This document shows positions 16,464-24,749 of a stretch of 64,000 nt of DNA, in pieces (the first letter of the stretch is position 1; every line of letters begins with the position of its first letter). Under the pieces are notes generated by a model. That model did no database searches. It was not told where the DNA came from and saw only the letters and a program-made list of their open reading frames with translations. Made by a program: the position numbers and the translations under genes. Source of the DNA: Microbulbifer sp. THAF38 (GTDB lineage Bacteria; Pseudomonadota; Gammaproteobacteria; Pseudomonadales; Cellvibrionaceae); contig NZ_CP045369.1 in NCBI RefSeq assembly GCF_009363535.1, positions 632,501 to 696,500 on the forward strand, written 5' to 3'.

Positions 16464-18208
16464 GTAAGAGCAAAGTAGAGGGATTTGATTTCAATGATAT
16501 CCATTGCCGTTACGGTTTAGGGGAAGTGCGGCGGCAGTGGGAAGCTTTTATGGAGAATGTGGTTGTCTTCCCCCGCTCCCCATCGATTGAGGCGCCCGCT
16601 TCAATTGTTAATGATTCCTCGGGGCCTGTTGATGCTCCGCCTATTGACGATGTTCCTCCTGAATATTCTGAACCAAATGAGCTTATTGATTCTCCCGTAC
16701 CCTCTATAACGGCAGAGGCGCGCGAAATTACGCTGGAGGATGCGAAAAAGCGCTTCGCTTTGATTTCTGGCACGACCAAAGTGTGGGATGAGCATCAACA
16801 CAGGGAATTTAAATCTTCAGCTTTTAAGGCTGAGGTGGGGCCAGAAGTGTTTAAGGCGTTTATGGCTGCCGCGGATAAACGCAAGGTGCTTGAGAGTGAT
16901 GTGCATAAGTTCCTTTCTGCGCGCCAGGCCGCCAGCAAGGGGGCCGGGGGAGTGGGCGATCTGTTGAAGCGCTTCACCTTGTTGGAGGGTACAGAAGAGG
17001 CATGGGATAGTTTGCATTGGGAAAGGATGCCATTAAAGGTGATTAAGCATATTTCGCCTGATGCTTATGATATTTGGTATCGGCACCCAGATCGGAAGAT
17101 GGTGCCGCATAGGAATGTGGTATTTGATCCTACTCGCAGGGCAGACCCGAAGACGCACATCAATACATTCCAGAAACTGCCTCTGAACCCTGAAAAGAAT
17201 TGGGAAAAGTGTGCAAACATACGCGCATTATTGAATCATCTTTGCAATGAAGATGAGGCTGTTTGGCGTTGGATGGTTAGCTGGCTTGCATATCCGTTGC
17301 AATACGTTGGATCTAAGATGGATACGGCTTTGCTGGTGCACTCTGATGTTCATGGTTCTGGTAAGTCACTGTTCTTTGACGGCGTGATGCGGAAAATCTA
17401 TGGGGATTACAGCGCTACGTTAGGTCAGCATCAGATAGAAAGTGCCTACACAGACTGGAAGTCTTCGCTTCTGTGGGGCGTGTTCGAGGAGATCTTTTCG
17501 CGAGATAAGAAGTATTCCCAAACCGGCAATATCAAGCAGATGATCACCGGTGCCACTACCCGTATTGAGAAAAAATTTGTCTCTGGTTGGGAAGAGGCAA
17601 ATTACATGAATAGCGTTTTCCTCTCGAATGAGGTCTTACCGTTTCCTGTAGAGCCTATGGATCGCCGTTTCTTGGTGGTGTGGCCTTTAAAGACCTTGCC
17701 ATTGGATCTGCAGAAAGGTGTAGGCAAAGAGTTAGAAAACGGTGGTGCCGCCGCCTTCTATCAGTTCTTACTGGAGTGGAACCTGAGCGGTTTTGATACT
17801 CGCACCAAGCCGCCTATGACTAATGCCAAGGAAAGGTTGATTAGCTTTGGTTTGCCAAGCTGGGAAGTATTTTTTAGGGCTTGGAAGGCGGGAGAGACAG
17901 CGGCCCCTTTTCATACTTGCCTGACTGCGGATCTATATTCCGTGTATAGGAAATGGTGCCGTGCGGGTGGGTTTCATCAAATGGATATGAATCGTTTTTC
18001 TGAGGCTATGGCTGCAAGAGTGCAGAAGAGAAACAGGGTAGAGTATGATAATCCTGGCGGATTCAATACCAAGCCTAAGAAAGGAGTACAAGGAACCTTT
18101 TTCCTGTTACATTCCGTGCCTGCAGGTAAAACTCAAAAGGAGTGGTTGTCTGATTGTGTTAAAGCTTTCCGTGATGAAGTTGGTGCACTTCACGAGGAGG
18201 CCGCATGA
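16460..18208 (+). CDS. DUF5906-type phage helicase/replication protein
   Basis: A 582-residue protein starting at GTG 16460, which overlaps the primase stop. The N-terminal third is low-complexity and acidic. The C-terminal part is a D5/DUF5906-like ATPase with Walker A HSDVHGSGKSLFFDGV, the acidic motif WGVFEEIFSRDKK and the sensor-like region YMNSVFLSNEVLPFPVEPMD followed by DRRFLVVWP. It probably loads or unwinds at the phage origin, which may be the iteron array just downstream. Confidence 0.85.
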   Translation: MSKSKVEGFDFNDIHCRYGLGEVRRQWEAFMENVVVFPRSPSIEAPASIVNDSSGPVDAPPIDDVPPEYSEPNELIDSPVPSITAEAREITLEDAKKRFALISGTTKVWDEHQHREFKSSAFKAEVGPEVFKAFMAAADKRKVLESDVHKFLSARQAASKGAGGVGDLLKRFTLLEGTEEAWDSLHWERMPLKVIKHISPDAYDIWYRHPDRKMVPHRNVVFDPTRRADPKTHINTFQKLPLNPEKNWEKCANIRALLNHLCNEDEAVWRWMVSWLAYPLQYVGSKMDTALLVHSDVHGSGKSLFFDGVMRKIYGDYSATLGQHQIESAYTDWKSSLLWGVFEEIFSRDKKYSQTGNIKQMITGATTRIEKKFVSGWEEANYMNSVFLSNEVLPFPVEPMDRRFLVVWPLKTLPLDLQKGVGKELENGGAAAFYQFLLEWNLSGFDTRTKPPMTNAKERLISFGLPSWEVFFRAWKAGETAAPFHTCLTADLYSVYRKWCRAGGFHQMDMNRFSEAMAARVQKRNRVEYDNPGGFNTKPKKGVQGTFFLLHSVPAGKTQKEWLSDCVKAFRDEVGALHEEAA

Positions 18209-18210
18209 TT

Positions 18211-18512
18211 CCCGTATACCCCCGTTGGGCTCCCGTACATGATGTTTATACAGTATACGGCTCTGTAGCCCGCGTCATTTCTAGCTTCCTAGCACTTCCC
18301 GTATACCTGTATCCCTCTTACGTGCGCGCACGCACGCATGCAATTACTGCGGCAGTATTTATTTTTAATTCGGTATTTATTTTTTCTCTGCGCGTGAGGG
18401 GTTTCTGTATTACGGGTATACGGGAGGCGTGAAAACCCTAGTAATTATGCGGCCTGTAGAGCCGTATACCTATTTTGTTTACTGTACGGGATATATACGG
18501 ATATATACGGGA
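18211..18512. repeat. CCGTATAC iteron array with AT-rich tract, putative phage origin
   Basis: Nine full or partial copies of (C)CCGTATAC, in both orientations, fall in 300 bp: 18211, 18231 (partial), 18253, 18298, 18414, 18462, 18485, 18494 and 18504. Between them lie an alternating purine-pyrimidine stretch (18321-18342) and an AT-rich tract (about 18357-18386). The array directly follows the helicase gene, and no convincing gene lies inside it. Iterons plus an easily melted tract suggest a replication origin; a multi-operator control region is the alternative. Confidence 0.55.
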
Positions 18513-18548
18513 AGTTAATTTCAGGTATTTTTCCAGAGGAGGGGTGTG

Positions 18549-19007
18549 ATGATTGATCGAGTTGAGAAACGTTTGCTTGATTGGGCAGTTCAGGTGATAG
18601 GTGGCATGGCGAGGCAGTATAAGTCGCCGATGGCTGCGATTTTGGAAAGTGGCGTGAAGTCTTCACCTTCTGGCCATTGGACCAATGAGATTCGGGTGAG
18701 CCCGGTCACACACCAAGCCCAGAGAATTACAGCCAATATGCGTGCGGGTAGCGGCCAGGGGCAGCGCGGTAAGGGTCCGGTGGTTTTGATTGATGAGGAG
18801 CCTATGGAGGTTGAGGGTGCTGTACGCAAGTTGCCAGAGGTTCTTAGGCAGGTAGTGAAAGTGCAGTATTTACGGGAGGGCCTATCTGCTAAGGGTAAAG
18901 CAAAGGCAGCGGGTGTTTCAGTTCCTACCTATTATCGCCATCTTGATGCCGCTCATGTTTTATTGGATGTGGAGCTGTTTGGTTCTCAAGGTCCAAGAGT
19001 GGCGTAA
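18549..19007 (+). CDS. Q-like late antiterminator / sigma-region-4-like HTH protein
   Basis: A 152-residue protein with a strong GAGGAGGGG ribosome site. The C-terminal third resembles sigma region 4 or phage antiterminator Q HTH (AVRKLPEVLRQVVKVQYLRE, GLSAKGKAKAAGVSVPTYYR, HLDAAHVLLD). The N-terminal half is basic and without a recognised fold. It is the last gene before the lysis and morphogenesis block, and a strong terminator lies 80 bp downstream, matching the lambda Q-pR'-tR' arrangement. A start at GTG 18546 is equally possible. Confidence 0.75.
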   Translation: MIDRVEKRLLDWAVQVIGGMARQYKSPMAAILESGVKSSPSGHWTNEIRVSPVTHQAQRITANMRAGSGQGQRGKGPVVLIDEEPMEVEGAVRKLPEVLRQVVKVQYLREGLSAKGKAKAAGVSVPTYYRHLDAAHVLLDVELFGSQGPRVA

Positions 19008-19025
19008 ATATTTTTAAGTTAGGGG

Positions 19026-19112
19026 TTTACATCCGTGATAATAAATTATTAAATCTAGGCAACCTGCCATAGGTGGGTAAGAAGAAACCCGGCTCCCCCA
19101 GCCGGGTTTTTT
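19026..19112 (+). terminator. Late promoter candidate and antiterminated terminator (tR'-like)
   Basis: After the Q-like gene an AT-rich promoter-like stretch (TTTACA near 19026, then AATAAATTATTAAAT) is followed by a strong terminator at 19086-19112 (9-bp stem AACCCGGCT / AGCCGGGTT plus six T). All lysis and head genes lie beyond it. This would block late transcription unless an antiterminator acts. Confidence 0.6.
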
Positions 19113-19214
19113 CGTTTCTGAGGTTTTATTTTCATCTCAATTCATCCTGTACTTGGCGGCGCTCTTGTGGGCGCCGTTTTTTTTTGAATTCTTTAGCTCT
19201 GCGAGCGGAACTCC

Positions 19215-19610
19215 ATGAATTGTAATCTGCAACGATTCGCCTATGGGCCTGATGCCACATTGGGGCGGCTGAGAGTGCGCGACAGTGTGTTTTATACGGT
19301 AGAGCGCCCGTGGTTGGGGAATCGTCCGTTCGAGAGCTGTATTCCTGAAGGGGTTTATTCCTGTAACCCCTATAACTCACCAAGGTTCTCCAATGTGTGG
19401 GAGCTACAGGAAGTCCCTGGTCGTTCAAAAATTTTGATCCATACGGCAAATTATTCTGCGGATGTGCAGGGCTGTATTGGTATTGGTTCTAACCTGGCTC
19501 CCGGTGGTTGGTGGGTGACGCAATCCCGCAGGGCAATGCAGCAGCTGCGAGAGCTGTTGCCCCCCGAGTTTGATCTGACAATTACGCACTATGTGCCGGA
19601 GTATCCGTGA
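19215..19610 (+). CDS. DUF5675-family phage protein, possible lysis enzyme
   Basis: A 131-residue protein of the DUF5675 family: an N-terminal beta-rich part (ATLGRLRVRDSVFYTVERPW), FESCIPEGVYSCNPYNSP, and the later IHTANYSADVQGCIGIG, where the His and Cys pattern recalls a peptidase or L,D-transpeptidase-like site. Because two holins follow and no classical endolysin is found, it may fill the lysin role, but this is inference. Its stop overlaps the next start (TGATG). Confidence 0.7.
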   Translation: MNCNLQRFAYGPDATLGRLRVRDSVFYTVERPWLGNRPFESCIPEGVYSCNPYNSPRFSNVWELQEVPGRSKILIHTANYSADVQGCIGIGSNLAPGGWWVTQSRRAMQQLRELLPPEFDLTITHYVPEYP

Positions 19611-19966
19611 TGGGTATTTGGTCTGGAGTTAAGGGTTTATTTGCTGGCCCAGAGTCTGCGGGCAAAGTGCTGGATGCCACTGTAAATACCGTGGATGCGG
19701 TGTGGTTTACCAATGAGGAAAAATCCCGTTGGTATCTCAAATACCTGGAAGCCACGCAACCGCAGAACCGGGCACGACGATTAATTGCCTTTCTGGTCAC
19801 CTTGGTTTGGTCGCTGCTGGTTTTATTTATTGCAGCGGCCATGGCTTTCAAAGCGCCTTTTGTAGCAGACCTTAAGGGCCTGCTAGTTGATGTGGTTGTG
19901 CAGCCTTACAGCATCATCATCGGCTTCTATTTCGTGAAGTCATGGGTGAGTGAGGTTAAGCGGTGA
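19610..19966 (+). CDS. Holin of the 3TM (GTA-type) superfamily
   Basis: A 118-residue membrane protein starting at ATG 19610 within TGATG. A cytoplasmic N-terminal part (VKGLFAGPESAGKVLDATVN, WFTNEEKSRWYLKYLEATQP) is followed by membrane segments around residues 60-80 and 92-110. The motif pattern NRARRLIAFLVTLVWSLLVL is typical of the 3TM holin superfamily. It forms the lysis cassette with the adjacent small holin. Confidence 0.82.
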   Translation: MGIWSGVKGLFAGPESAGKVLDATVNTVDAVWFTNEEKSRWYLKYLEATQPQNRARRLIAFLVTLVWSLLVLFIAAAMAFKAPFVADLKGLLVDVVVQPYSIIIGFYFVKSWVSEVKR

Positions 19967-20181
19967 ACACTGTAGCTCAAGAGGCAGCGAGGGAAGCCAT
20001 GGTTCAAAAGATCGCCAGTGCAACCACTACGGTTGCTGCAGGAACAGCGGTAGTCGGTGGATATGCCGCACAAGAGTTATTGGCGGTGGGTGGTTTCTTG
20101 ATTGCTTTGAGTGGGTTCATTGTGAATTGGTATTACAACCACAAGCGCTTGAAATTGCAGGAAAGACAGCAGGATAAGTAG
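19963..20181 (+). CDS. Small holin-like membrane protein
   Basis: A 72-residue protein with an amphipathic N-terminal helix (MNTVAQEAAREAMVQKIASA), a glycine/alanine-rich first membrane segment and a second membrane segment (LAVGGFLIALSGFIVNWYY), ending in a basic tail (NHKRLKLQERQQDK). This is a class II holin layout with two segments and a charged C-terminus. It starts with GTG, overlapping the upstream TGA. Confidence 0.8.
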   Translation: MNTVAQEAAREAMVQKIASATTTVAAGTAVVGGYAAQELLAVGGFLIALSGFIVNWYYNHKRLKLQERQQDK

Positions 20182-20183
20182 TA

Positions 20184-20567
20184 ATGCCGATGAAAGCTAA
20201 ACGGCCATGCCGTAAGTGCAAGCGGGCTCACAGCAATTCAAATGGCTACTGTGATTCCCATCAGGATCTAGTGACCAATTGGGGGGAGTATCAGCGGCGC
20301 TTGGGTAGGCAGGCGAATCGCAGGTACAAGAGCAAGGAGTATTTGCGCAACCGTGAGCTGTGCAAGGTGCAGGCTAACGGCTTGTGTGAAAGCTGCACAG
20401 CCATGGGTTTAATCACTGAGGGTAATTGCTGTGACCACATTATCCCGAAGTCTCAAGGTGGCACGGATGAATTGCCGAATCTGCAGTGGCTATGCACCCG
20501 TTGCCATGCTCGAAAGACAGCGCAGGAAGGTGGCGGCGCTAGGGGGTGGGGTGGGTCCAATCTCTAA
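20184..20567 (+). CDS. HNH endonuclease (packaging-associated)
   Basis: A 127-residue HNH nuclease with zinc-binding cysteine pairs (CRKCKRAH, CESC and LCTRCHARKT) and the HNH core CDHIIPKSQGGTDELPNLQW. Position immediately before terS/terL and size fit the packaging-associated HNH proteins of HK97-like phages, which assist terminase in cutting concatemers. The last 15 residues are low-complexity glycine. Confidence 0.9.
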   Translation: MPMKAKRPCRKCKRAHSNSNGYCDSHQDLVTNWGEYQRRLGRQANRRYKSKEYLRNRELCKVQANGLCESCTAMGLITEGNCCDHIIPKSQGGTDELPNLQWLCTRCHARKTAQEGGGARGWGGSNL

Positions 20568-20658
20568 AAGGGAAAAGCCCGACACCGCCGCCCTAGACAT
20601 GTGTTTATTACCGGTAAATTTTTAGGGGGGGGGTATTAAATCCCTGGGGAGTAGCTAA

Positions 20659-21102
20659 GTGCAAAATGACAATGTGGTTCCATTGAGGCCACCAGAAGAA
20701 AAGAAGGATCAAAAGCCTCCAGAGGGTGGAACCCTTTTTCAGGGGATTGCCTGCGAAGCACCACCTTGTCCGGCTTGGTTGAGCAAGGAAGCTAAAAAGC
20801 ATTACCGCTTCCTTTGTGCGGAGCTTAAGAAGGCCGGACTGATTGCGAAGATCGACCAAGGTGCCTTGGCGATTCTCTGCACCTCTTATGCTCGAATGAA
20901 AGAGGCCGAAGAAAAGCTGCAAGAGCGTGGCACCGAATATCAGAAAACCCCTAGCGGTTACATGCAGTTGGCCCCGGAAGCTGTGCAGTGGGAAAGGCAT
21001 TCAAGCAAATATGAAAAGTTGGCCAAGCAGTTTGGGGTCACAGTTCGTGCGCGACAGAATTTCAAAGTTGATAACCCGGATCAGGGAGAATTGGAGATAT
21101 AA
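20659..21102 (+). CDS. Terminase small subunit (P27 family)
   Basis: A 147-residue DNA-recognition subunit of the packaging motor with the P27-family pattern: CPAWLSKEAKKHYRFLCAEL, then GLIAKIDQGALAILCTSYAR, EKLQERGTEY and FGVTVRARQNF near the end. It starts at GTG 20659 and lies 3 bp before terL. The first 25 residues are proline- and lysine-rich and disordered-looking. Confidence 0.9.
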   Translation: MQNDNVVPLRPPEEKKDQKPPEGGTLFQGIACEAPPCPAWLSKEAKKHYRFLCAELKKAGLIAKIDQGALAILCTSYARMKEAEEKLQERGTEYQKTPSGYMQLAPEAVQWERHSSKYEKLAKQFGVTVRARQNFKVDNPDQGELEI

Positions 21103-21105
21103 CCT

Positions 21106-22857
21106 ATGCCAGTTTCAAAGCTGGCTGACCCCTCACGAGAATGGCTAGATAGGGCGTACCGATATGCCGAGCAGGTGCGCTCTGGAGATATACCAGCGTG
21201 CCGATATGTGCGATTAGCGGTCGATCGCTGGTATCGCGACCTAGAAACGGCTGGCGAGCGCGGGCTGATCTTCGATGAGAATGCAGCCGCAAAAGTTTTT
21301 CGATTCACCTACCAGTATTGCAAGCACTATCAAGGCGAGTGGGCTGGAACTCCGATTGTCCTGAGTGATTGGCAATGCTTTATCAATGCCAATGTTTTCG
21401 GCTGGCTTAGGAAAGCAGACGGCAGGCGTCGCTTCCGCATGGTCTATGAAGAGATCGCCCGTAAGAATGGCAAGACAACCAAGTTAGCCAGTGTCGGCGG
21501 CTATATGGCTGCGGGTGATTCTGAGCCCGGCGCTAAGGTGTATTGCGCTGCAACTAAACGGGATCAAGCAAAAGAGGTTTTCGACTCTATTGGCATGATG
21601 GCTGCGCAGGATCGGGTGTTGAGAAAAGCAATGACCACCTTGAGAAATATCATTCGATGCAATACGCGGAACTCACCTAACTCACAGGTGGAACTGCTGG
21701 CAGCTGATTACAACAGCATGGATGGCTTCAACGTTCATGCGGGCATTATTGATGAGGTCCACGCTCACCGTGATTCAGGCGTGTGGGATGTACTCGAATC
21801 CGGCAGGGGTGCGCGCCGTCAACCTCTTATGTGGGGGATTACCACTGCCGGGAAAAACAAAAATAGTTTCTGCTACGAACTGCGCGGCTATGCCATCAAG
21901 GTGCTGGAAGGCACCGTCGAAGATGATGCTTTTTTTGGGATTATTTATACCCTCGACGATGAAGACGACTGGAAAGATCCTTCAGTATGGATAAAAGCAA
22001 ACCCTAACCTGGGCATCTCAGTATCCCTGGAGGATATGCAGGACCAGTGCCGAAAAGCACAGGAAATGCCCACAGCAAAAATTGAGTTCCAAACTAAGCG
22101 CTTAAATATCTGGGTTTATGGTGAATCGACCTGGATGAATATGGAGCGCTGGAACAAGTGCCGAGATGAATCGCTAGACGACGTAGCCTGCTGGACTGAA
22201 GGCGAAGAATCCGAGTTTGATGGCATGGCCTGCCATGGCGGATTGGATCTAGCCTCGGTGGAAGACTTAACCGCGCTCACACTTGATTTCAGAGATTCAA
22301 ATGGAAAGCACACTTTTATATCGCGGGCATATTTGCCGGAAGCGGCTTTCCAAAGTCGAATTGATAAAGGCGGACAGCTTCAGCAGGTCTATCAACGTTT
22401 AAAAGACCATGGCTGTCTTGTGATTACACCCGGTGATGCTTGTGATTACAGCTATATCAAGCGAGATATATTGGCCGCGTGTCAGCGCTTTGATGTAAAA
22501 GAAATTGCTTTTGACCGCTTTAACAGCTCTCAGCTGGTCAGCGATCTTATTGAAGAAGGCGTTCCCATGGTTCAAGTGGGCCAGGGGACTGGCTCTATTT
22601 CCGCCCCAATGAAAGAGCTTTTGCGCCTAGTGCTGACTGACTCAGTTCGTCATAACAATCCGGCGCTGTCCTTCGCAATGTCCAATGTTGTGGCTGTAAC
22701 CAATGCAGCCGGGGATATCAAATTCGATAAGTCCAAGGTGTCAGAAAAAATAGATCCAGCTGTCGCCGCAATTATGGCGTTAAGTCGGCAAATGGTGCAG
22801 GAGCCAGAAACCGACCTGGACGATTTCCTCAACGATCCAATCAATGCGAGCCAGTAA
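21106..22857 (+). CDS. Terminase large subunit
   Basis: A 583-residue ATPase/nuclease that translocates DNA into the head. The N-terminal ATPase domain has a Walker A-like RKNGKTTKLASV and Walker B GIIDEVHAHRD. The C-terminal RNase H-like nuclease has GGLDLASVEDLTAL and the later acidic residues in ITPGDACDYSY and KEIAFDRFN. Length and sequence style match HK97-type TerL. The stop overlaps the portal start (TAATG). Confidence 0.96.
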   Translation: MPVSKLADPSREWLDRAYRYAEQVRSGDIPACRYVRLAVDRWYRDLETAGERGLIFDENAAAKVFRFTYQYCKHYQGEWAGTPIVLSDWQCFINANVFGWLRKADGRRRFRMVYEEIARKNGKTTKLASVGGYMAAGDSEPGAKVYCAATKRDQAKEVFDSIGMMAAQDRVLRKAMTTLRNIIRCNTRNSPNSQVELLAADYNSMDGFNVHAGIIDEVHAHRDSGVWDVLESGRGARRQPLMWGITTAGKNKNSFCYELRGYAIKVLEGTVEDDAFFGIIYTLDDEDDWKDPSVWIKANPNLGISVSLEDMQDQCRKAQEMPTAKIEFQTKRLNIWVYGESTWMNMERWNKCRDESLDDVACWTEGEESEFDGMACHGGLDLASVEDLTALTLDFRDSNGKHTFISRAYLPEAAFQSRIDKGGQLQQVYQRLKDHGCLVITPGDACDYSYIKRDILAACQRFDVKEIAFDRFNSSQLVSDLIEEGVPMVQVGQGTGSISAPMKELLRLVLTDSVRHNNPALSFAMSNVVAVTNAAGDIKFDKSKVSEKIDPAVAAIMALSRQMVQEPETDLDDFLNDPINASQ

Positions 22858-24095
22858 TGAGTATATGGAGACGGTTCAGTTTTTGGGGCCGTTCGGCCAC
22901 AACTCAGCAGGAGGGGCAGCAATCATCTGCTCCAGATACACGGAATGTCGAAAGTGTAAAAACGGTTACAGAAGACACTGCGCTACAAATATCAGCGGTC
23001 TGGGCGTGTGTCAGGCTTTTGACGGAAACCCTTGCCAGCATACCGCTGCATATTTATAGGGTGGATGGGGATGGGCGCGAGGAAGACAGCCAGCATAACT
23101 TGGCCCGGCTGTTAAAACGCAAGCCCAATGCCAGGATGACCAAGGTTGTCTGGTTTGAAACCATGCAGCTCAACTTGGTTTTACATGGTAATAGCTACGC
23201 AGTAATTGATCGGGACTCTAAAGGGCAAGCTATCAGTCTTTGGCCATTGCCAGCTCAACAGGTTGATGTGGAAACACTATCTGATGGCACAGTGGTCTAT
23301 CACTATTACGAGGGTAATGATGTCGCCGTCTTCGCAGAAGAGAATATTTTGCATGTTCGGTTGTTTGGCAATGGCACTATTGGCCTTTCACCACTTGAAT
23401 ATGCTCGAAACTCAATTGGGCTTGCCACAGGATCAGAAGAATTTAGCAGCAAATTTTTCTGCAACGGCGGCAAGCCGGGTGGTGTCCTGAGTATTGATCA
23501 AGTCCTTAAACCTGAACAACGGGAAATGGTGAGGAAGAACTTCAGCGCTCTAACTCAGGGCTCTGAAAACGCCCACCGTCTAATGGTCCTTGAGGCCGGC
23601 ATGAAGTATCAGCAGGTCCAGCTAAATCCCGAAGATATGCAAATGTTGGAAACACGTCGTTTTCAAATGCGTGATATCGCCCGCTTCTTTGGTGTTCCTT
23701 CAATATTGATCAATGACCAAGAAGGGACAACTACTTGGGGAACGGGTGTTGAACAAATAATGCTGGGTTTTTACCAGCTAACGCTGCGGCCTTATTTGTC
23801 TCGTTGGGAAGAAGCACTTCGGGAAAGTCTTTTCCCCACCGCTGATCGGCGAAAGTATCAAGTCGAGTTTGCCTTTGAGGGGCTTCTCAGAGCCGATAGC
23901 AAAGGCCGTGCGGAATACTCATCACAGATGGTCAATAACGGCCTGATGACTCGAAATGAAGCCAGGAAAAAAGAGAATCTGCGGCCTCTGCCTGGTGGTG
24001 ACATGCTCACAGCGCAAACAGCCCTATCCCCTTTAGAACAACTTGGCCAGCAATCAAATAACTCTGGAGATTCAGATGGAACGCAAAGCGCTTAG
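22857..24095 (+). CDS. HK97-family portal protein
   Basis: A 412-residue portal forming the dodecameric ring at the packaging vertex. Recognisable blocks are ALQISAVWACVRLLTETLAS near the start, FETMQLNLVLHGNSYAVIDR, LHVRLFGNGTIGLSPLEYAR and FGVPSILINDQEGTTTWGTG. The C-terminal tail is Gln/Ser-rich and overlaps the protease gene by 20 bp. Confidence 0.95.
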   Translation: MSIWRRFSFWGRSATTQQEGQQSSAPDTRNVESVKTVTEDTALQISAVWACVRLLTETLASIPLHIYRVDGDGREEDSQHNLARLLKRKPNARMTKVVWFETMQLNLVLHGNSYAVIDRDSKGQAISLWPLPAQQVDVETLSDGTVVYHYYEGNDVAVFAEENILHVRLFGNGTIGLSPLEYARNSIGLATGSEEFSSKFFCNGGKPGGVLSIDQVLKPEQREMVRKNFSALTQGSENAHRLMVLEAGMKYQQVQLNPEDMQMLETRRFQMRDIARFFGVPSILINDQEGTTTWGTGVEQIMLGFYQLTLRPYLSRWEEALRESLFPTADRRKYQVEFAFEGLLRADSKGRAEYSSQMVNNGLMTRNEARKKENLRPLPGGDMLTAQTALSPLEQLGQQSNNSGDSDGTQSA

Positions 24096-24744
24096 TTTTG
24101 ATGAGTGTGAAATCAAATTTGCTAACGGCAAGCCAAGTCAGTTCACCGGATACGCCAGTAAATTTGGCAATGTCGATAGCGATGGGGATGTGGTAGTTGC
24201 AGGTGCTTTCGATCAGGTGATTAAGAATTCTGCAAAGCCAAAGATGTTCTTCAATCACAATCATTACGCTGTACCGATCGGTAAATATTCGCACCTAGAA
24301 ACTGACGAAGTCGGTTTGATTGCGCACGGGGAATTTACCAGTGGCATCAGCATGGCAAAGGATGTTCAGGCCGCTATGCAGGACGGCACTGTCGATGGCC
24401 TTAGCTGGGGTGGCCTAGTTCACCGCGATGACACCGAATGGCGTGATGACGGCACACGCCTGATTAAGGTCGTCAGCACATTGCCAGAAATTTCAGTGGT
24501 CAGTTTCCCCTCAAATGATGAGGCGCGGGTGGATCTGGGGACTTTTAAAAGCGCACTTCATCAGTGCGAAACAATCCGAGATTTTGAGCGCTTTCTGCGG
24601 GATGCAGGGAGCTTTTCAAAGAGCTTGGCAGAAGCAACTGCCAAAAGAGCCAAGGTTTTGTTTGCGGGGGAGCCGCAGGGCGAGGCCGGGGTTGATGAAA
24701 TCAATCAGATGTTAAACCGCATGACAGCAAAACTGGAAGGTTAA
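24076..24744 (+). CDS. HK97-type prohead protease
   Basis: A 222-residue maturation protease. The start at 24076 is preferred because GGAG lies upstream. The family core is visible: FTGYASKFGNVDSDGDVVVAGAF, the catalytic-type His in FFNHNHYAVPIGK, Ser in VDGLSWGG and ISVVSFPSNDEARVD. It would cut the N-terminal delta domain of the capsid protein encoded next. Confidence 0.92.
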   Translation: MERKALSFDECEIKFANGKPSQFTGYASKFGNVDSDGDVVVAGAFDQVIKNSAKPKMFFNHNHYAVPIGKYSHLETDEVGLIAHGEFTSGISMAKDVQAAMQDGTVDGLSWGGLVHRDDTEWRDDGTRLIKVVSTLPEISVVSFPSNDEARVDLGTFKSALHQCETIRDFERFLRDAGSFSKSLAEATAKRAKVLFAGEPQGEAGVDEINQMLNRMTAKLEG

Positions 24745-24749
24745 AAATT

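Noticed and set aside
18321..18342. Alternating purine-pyrimidine tract as a separate Z-DNA element
   Set aside because: Too short and embedded in the iteron region to support an independent claim.
18205..18432. 75-codon frame overlapping the helicase stop (ATGA)
   Set aside because: It mostly translates the CCGTATAC repeats and AT-rich tract, with no plausible protein pattern; it may exist only because of the overlap.
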